The position numbers and the translations under genes were made by a program. From Helicoverpa zea (taxonomy: Eukaryota; Arthropoda; Insecta; Lepidoptera; Noctuidae): a DNA stretch of 64,000 bases. This document shows positions 60,404 through 64,000 of this stretch, piece after piece; position 1 is the first letter of the stretch, and every line of letters begins with the position of its first letter. The DNA lies in NCBI RefSeq assembly GCF_022581195.2, contig NC_061471.1:5952001-6016000 (forward strand). Direction: 5' to 3'. Below the pieces are notes generated by a model. That model was given only the letters and a program-made list of their open reading frames with translations. It searched no databases and was not told where the DNA came from.

Positions 60404-62124
60404 ACGGATAACGTTTTGAAGTAAGAATTGTAATCTTTTGCAAAGAAGTATATAGGAACAAGCACTATATATTAAAATTATAATTGTTAATATCGACAAT
60501 GAATACAATACAAAATATCGAAATACCATCGCGAAAGTAGTAAAATAAAATAAATTCAATAAAATATTAAGTTATTTCATAAAGGAGTATAACAGATAAA
60601 AACGTTTATTGTCACGTTTCTAATAAATCAGTTAAAGCAAGTATTATATAAAGGATGTAATATTTAATTAACTGTGCGTCCTGCGAATTTATTTTCAGGG
60701 CGAGTAATTAATGCACCATAAACAAGCGTGTCAGAGACGAGGTAATTAAATGAGTATGTCGAAATGAGGTACATACGGTCACTGTACTTACCTATGTATC
60801 GACATCAAAACGGAGTGAATACGAAGAATAAAACGTAATTACTACGCAGTTCTGTACTTTATTTAAATAACAATTTAATGAAGATTCTTATGAAACGTTA
60901 AAGTATTCATTAATTTAAATTTTCGACTGATGTTTTGGTTCGTTAACTTCCGAATTTGTGCACGCTTTAAAAACGCCCACCCTTTGACATAGAAGGAACC
61001 TCCAATTATAACTGGCAACATAGAAATCAAAAACAAAATAGATAGGTATATAGCTAGCCCTAGCAGTTTGTCCGCGCAGCCTAAAAATAATGGAGCATTT
61101 ACCATAATTATCCATTGGCGCGCACATTCCGAGGTATATAATATGTACAAAATTATACGGCGCACGAGTCGAGAGCCGTCACGTTCGAAGTTATAAATTT
61201 TATCAGGGCTATTTGTGTGTCCGCCCTTAGGGAATTAATTTTTATTCAGCACTCGTTTATAGGTGGTATTTGTGCTTTTAGAGTGCGCTTTTTGACAGGG
61301 TTTTGTGAATTCTCTGTGTTCTATTGAGCTGGGTTGCGTATGCTTTGTTAGAGAATGTACAGGGAAATGTCAACGGTATTGTTGTGAGAATTACCGTCGC
61401 ATACTGTTCTAGTGTTTTGGTGTTTAGATATCAGTCGGTATGCCAGTATTTTGTGCGGATTTTACTTTGATCGTCAACGTTTTTCGTTCTGTCTGTGATA
61501 TTAGTTGACGCCTCTATACTATTTACATAATACGAGTTCCATTGAAAGTTGTTTTAAATATAAATTGTTAGGCTTGACTAGTTGTTTAAGAATGGGCTAA
61601 AAACAAAGGCGCCTTTGTCATTTTCATTACCTTAGTCAAAGCCCTGGTAAATAAACATTAGAATTTAGTCACATACTTTTATACTAGACATACCTATATA
61701 CTTACTCTAAATAATACTTAACATTACTCTCAAATTTAATTACCTATTTCACCACTAAAACCAAGCATCATATGAGCAATTTATACTTAAGCGTCACCGA
61801 ATAATATTTAAAGCCGTCAAATCGAGTTTGACTGCGCAAACAGTGAATTCGCACGTAATTAACTTGGGCTAAATCGAATCGAAGCTAGATCGAGATTTAA
61901 ATCGGTATCGGTAATAGGTAGGTAGATGATGGATCGACGGAATACCGATACTGCGGGTATTAACTCTTATTAACGATACTATGATTTATGAGTATTCGTG
62001 AAACTAATGATTCTTGTAGTGAGTGTGATTTGGACTGTGTTGTTGATATAATTTCAGTGCGGAAATGTAAATATATACAGGTTAACTAACACTTGTTGGA
62101 TGTGTCCCTAAATTATTATTAGAT
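60404..62124. other. Non-coding region
   Basis: No gene is supported. The patch 60660-60760 holds GCGAGTAATTAATGCACC and GAGGTAATTAAATGAG, again with homeodomain cores. A 96-codon minus-strand frame at 60875-61165 includes hydrophobic stretches, but an overlapping frame is open too and no splice support exists. Confidence 0.4.
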
Positions 62125-62290
62125 ACTAGCTTCTGCCCGCGACTTCGTACGCGGATCCTGTCCTTTCTTGGCTTCAGCGCGTTGGCTTCGGCCTCACGTT
62201 TGCCTCCCAAAAATTCGGAACTCTGTAGTCCCGAGGTCTGGATAACGCAACAAATTCGGAGAGTGGAGGCTCGTGACGCCACGTCTAGGT
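62125..62290 (+). repeat. Dispersed repeat fragment
   Basis: ACTAGCTTCTGCCCGCGAC, then TTCGTACGCGG, opens like the 43751 repeat. The body that follows (GCCTCCCAAAAATTCGGAAC, GTCTGGATAACGCAAC) differs, so it may be another family that shares the same head. Confidence 0.6.
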
Positions 62291-62433
62291 ATGTAAAATT
62301 TCTACTAAGCAGTGACTTAACACAAAATTCAAGCGTGTTATATCTTCGTTATTATTTGTTTGTGAGAAGGAGACAAGAAAAAATACGTGTCCATTATTTT
62401 AGGGTTATCTAAAAGCCGGACTAATTACTTTTT

Positions 62434-62490
62434 AGGGTTCCGTACCTCGAAAGGAAAAAACGGAACCCTTATAGGATCACTTTGTTGTCC

Positions 62491-62521
<31 letters not shown>

Positions 62522-64000
62522 AAGACCCTTTATCTTAAGAACGCGTGAACGTATCAAGCTGAAATTCACATGAAATACTCGGGTCTATTGTCTCTTTAAG
62601 CTGTGAAATTATCAAACTTCTAAGCCAAGCCAATCAAAAGATACAACCGATTATGTTGATATTTTCAACAAATTTTCGACACTCGCAAAGGAATCAAAAC
62701 CTACAGGGTACTTCCCGTAAACTCAGAATCTTGAAATTTGGCATGAAGCATTGTCATATAATGCAAATATAGGAAAAATTGCGAAAATCACATTTTTTTT
62801 TGTTATATAATATAATAAAAATATTTTAATAAAATGAAACTTACTACCTTATCTCTCACGAACGAATAAAGGTACCAAATTGAAATTTATACCAAATACC
62901 TAGGTCTATTGTCCCTTTAAGCAATAAAAAAATCAAACTTCTAAGTTAACGCGATCAAAAGATACAGCAGTTTTACCAACACCTTAGACGAATTTCCGTC
63001 ACACGCTAGGGAATCAAAACCTACAAGGTACTTCCCGTGAACTCAGAATCTAGAAATTCGGCACGAAGCAACGTTATATAGTACAAATAAAGGAAAAATT
63101 ACGAAAATGATAAATTTGAAGTTACATAAAATATTAAAATAATATTATTTTTGCTTACATGACATAAAATATTTTTAGGGTTCCGTACCTCGAAAGGAAA
63201 AAACGGAACCCTTATAGGATCACTTTGTTGTCCGTCTGTCTGTCTGTCTGTCTGTCAAGACCCTTTATCTTAAGAACGCGTGAACGTATCAAGCTGAAAT
63301 TCACATGAAATACTCGGGTCTATTGTCTCTTTAAGCTGTGAAAATATCAAACTTCTAAGCCAAGCCAATCAAAAGATACAACCGATTATGTCGATATTTT
63401 CAACAAATTTTCGACACTCTCAAAGGAATCAAAACCTACAGGGTACTTCCCGTAAACTCAGAATCTTGAAATTTGGCATGAAGCATTGTCATATAATGCA
63501 AATATAGGAAAAATTGCGAAAATCACATTTTTTTTGTTATATAATATAATAAAAATATTTTAATAAAATGAAACTTACTACCTTATTTCTCACGAACGAA
63601 TAAAGGTACCAAATTGAAATTTATACCAAATACCTAGGTCTATTGTCCCTTTAAGCAATGAAAAAATCAAACTTCTAAGTTAACGCGATCAAAAGATACA
63701 GCAGTTTTACCGACACCTTAGACGAATTTCCGTCACACGCTAGGGAATCAAAACCTACAAGGTACTTCCCGTGAACTCAGAATCTTGAAATTCGGCACGA
63801 AGCAACGTTATATAGTACAGATAAAGGAAAAATTACGAAAATGATAAATTTGAAGTTACATAAAATATTAAAATAATATTATTTTTGCTTACATGACATA
63901 AAATATTTTTTTAATAATTATAAACTTACTACTTACCCTTTTTCACATGAACGCGTAGAGATATTAAAGTTTTGATAAAAAGTGAAATTCATATCAAACA
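62434..64000 (+). repeat. Nested tandem repeat, satellite-like, runs off window
   Basis: A unit of about 743 bases starting with AGGGTTCCGTACCTCGAAAG repeats at 63177 with very high identity. Its period falls to about 735 after the (GTCT)n tract (62491-62521 versus 63234-63256, eight bases shorter). Each unit holds two related subunits about 320 bases apart, both with GTCTATTGTC, CTTTAAGC, ATCAAAACCTAC and GGTACTTCCCGT. A further variant subunit begins near 63930. AGGGTTCCGT and ACGGAACCCT form a ten-base hairpin at each unit start. From memory, AGGGTTCCGT repeats are widespread in moths. Confidence 0.93.

Noticed and set aside
62491..62521. GTCT microsatellite as an independent repeat
   Set aside because: It is a constant part of the larger tandem unit and is described there.

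Overview
This is eukaryotic nuclear DNA from a moth, most likely a noctuoid. The evidence is the high A+T content, spliced genes with GT..AG introns, a midgut insect-allergen-related gene, and interspersed repeats of lepidopteran type: RTE-like and Jockey-like LINEs, a tRNA-derived SINE, the AGGGTTCCGT satellite-like repeat and small inverted-repeat elements. The family-level placement rests on remembered repeat types and is an inference.

The genes lie in the first 7 kb. A minus-strand single-exon gene (1053-1505) encodes a 150-residue protein I do not recognise. Weak signals (742-791, 1754-1801, 2278-2354) suggest plus-strand exons around it. A complete three-exon plus-strand gene (2535-3725) encodes a 210-residue secreted single-domain insect-allergen-related protein; it has a TATA box, GATA motifs and a poly(A) signal. 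Next comes a two-exon plus-strand gene (4258-5984) for a 439-residue secreted protein of unknown family. A possible separate terminal exon follows (6709-6831).

From about 7 kb to 48 kb I find no convincing host gene. This part is AT-rich DNA with islands of higher GC content, which look like regulatory or conserved non-coding blocks or stray exons. It also holds mobile elements: a foldback element (20553-21031), a SINE with target-site duplications (33135-33433), a decayed Jockey-like LINE (35452-36467), a 5'-truncated RTE-like LINE with target-site duplications (40210-41238) and a MITE (46990-47169). Minisatellites lie at 16864-17007 and 23870-24430.

From 48 kb on there are signs of host exons. 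These are a GC-rich minus-strand exon candidate with a strong splice donor (about 48361-48436), a plus-strand acceptor followed by a GC3-rich short frame (53477-53512), and a convincing first coding exon with a signal peptide (53966-54086). The downstream exons of the last were not found, so the rest of the window may be its first intron. Around 57.2-57.8 kb is a block dense in homeodomain core sites. The window ends in a nested tandem repeat (62434-64000) that runs off the edge.

No CRISPR array, operon, rRNA or intact tRNA gene is seen. I found no clear new multi-gene system. The best leads are the orphan secreted protein, the orphan minus-strand gene, the signal-peptide exon at 54 kb and several structured repeats.
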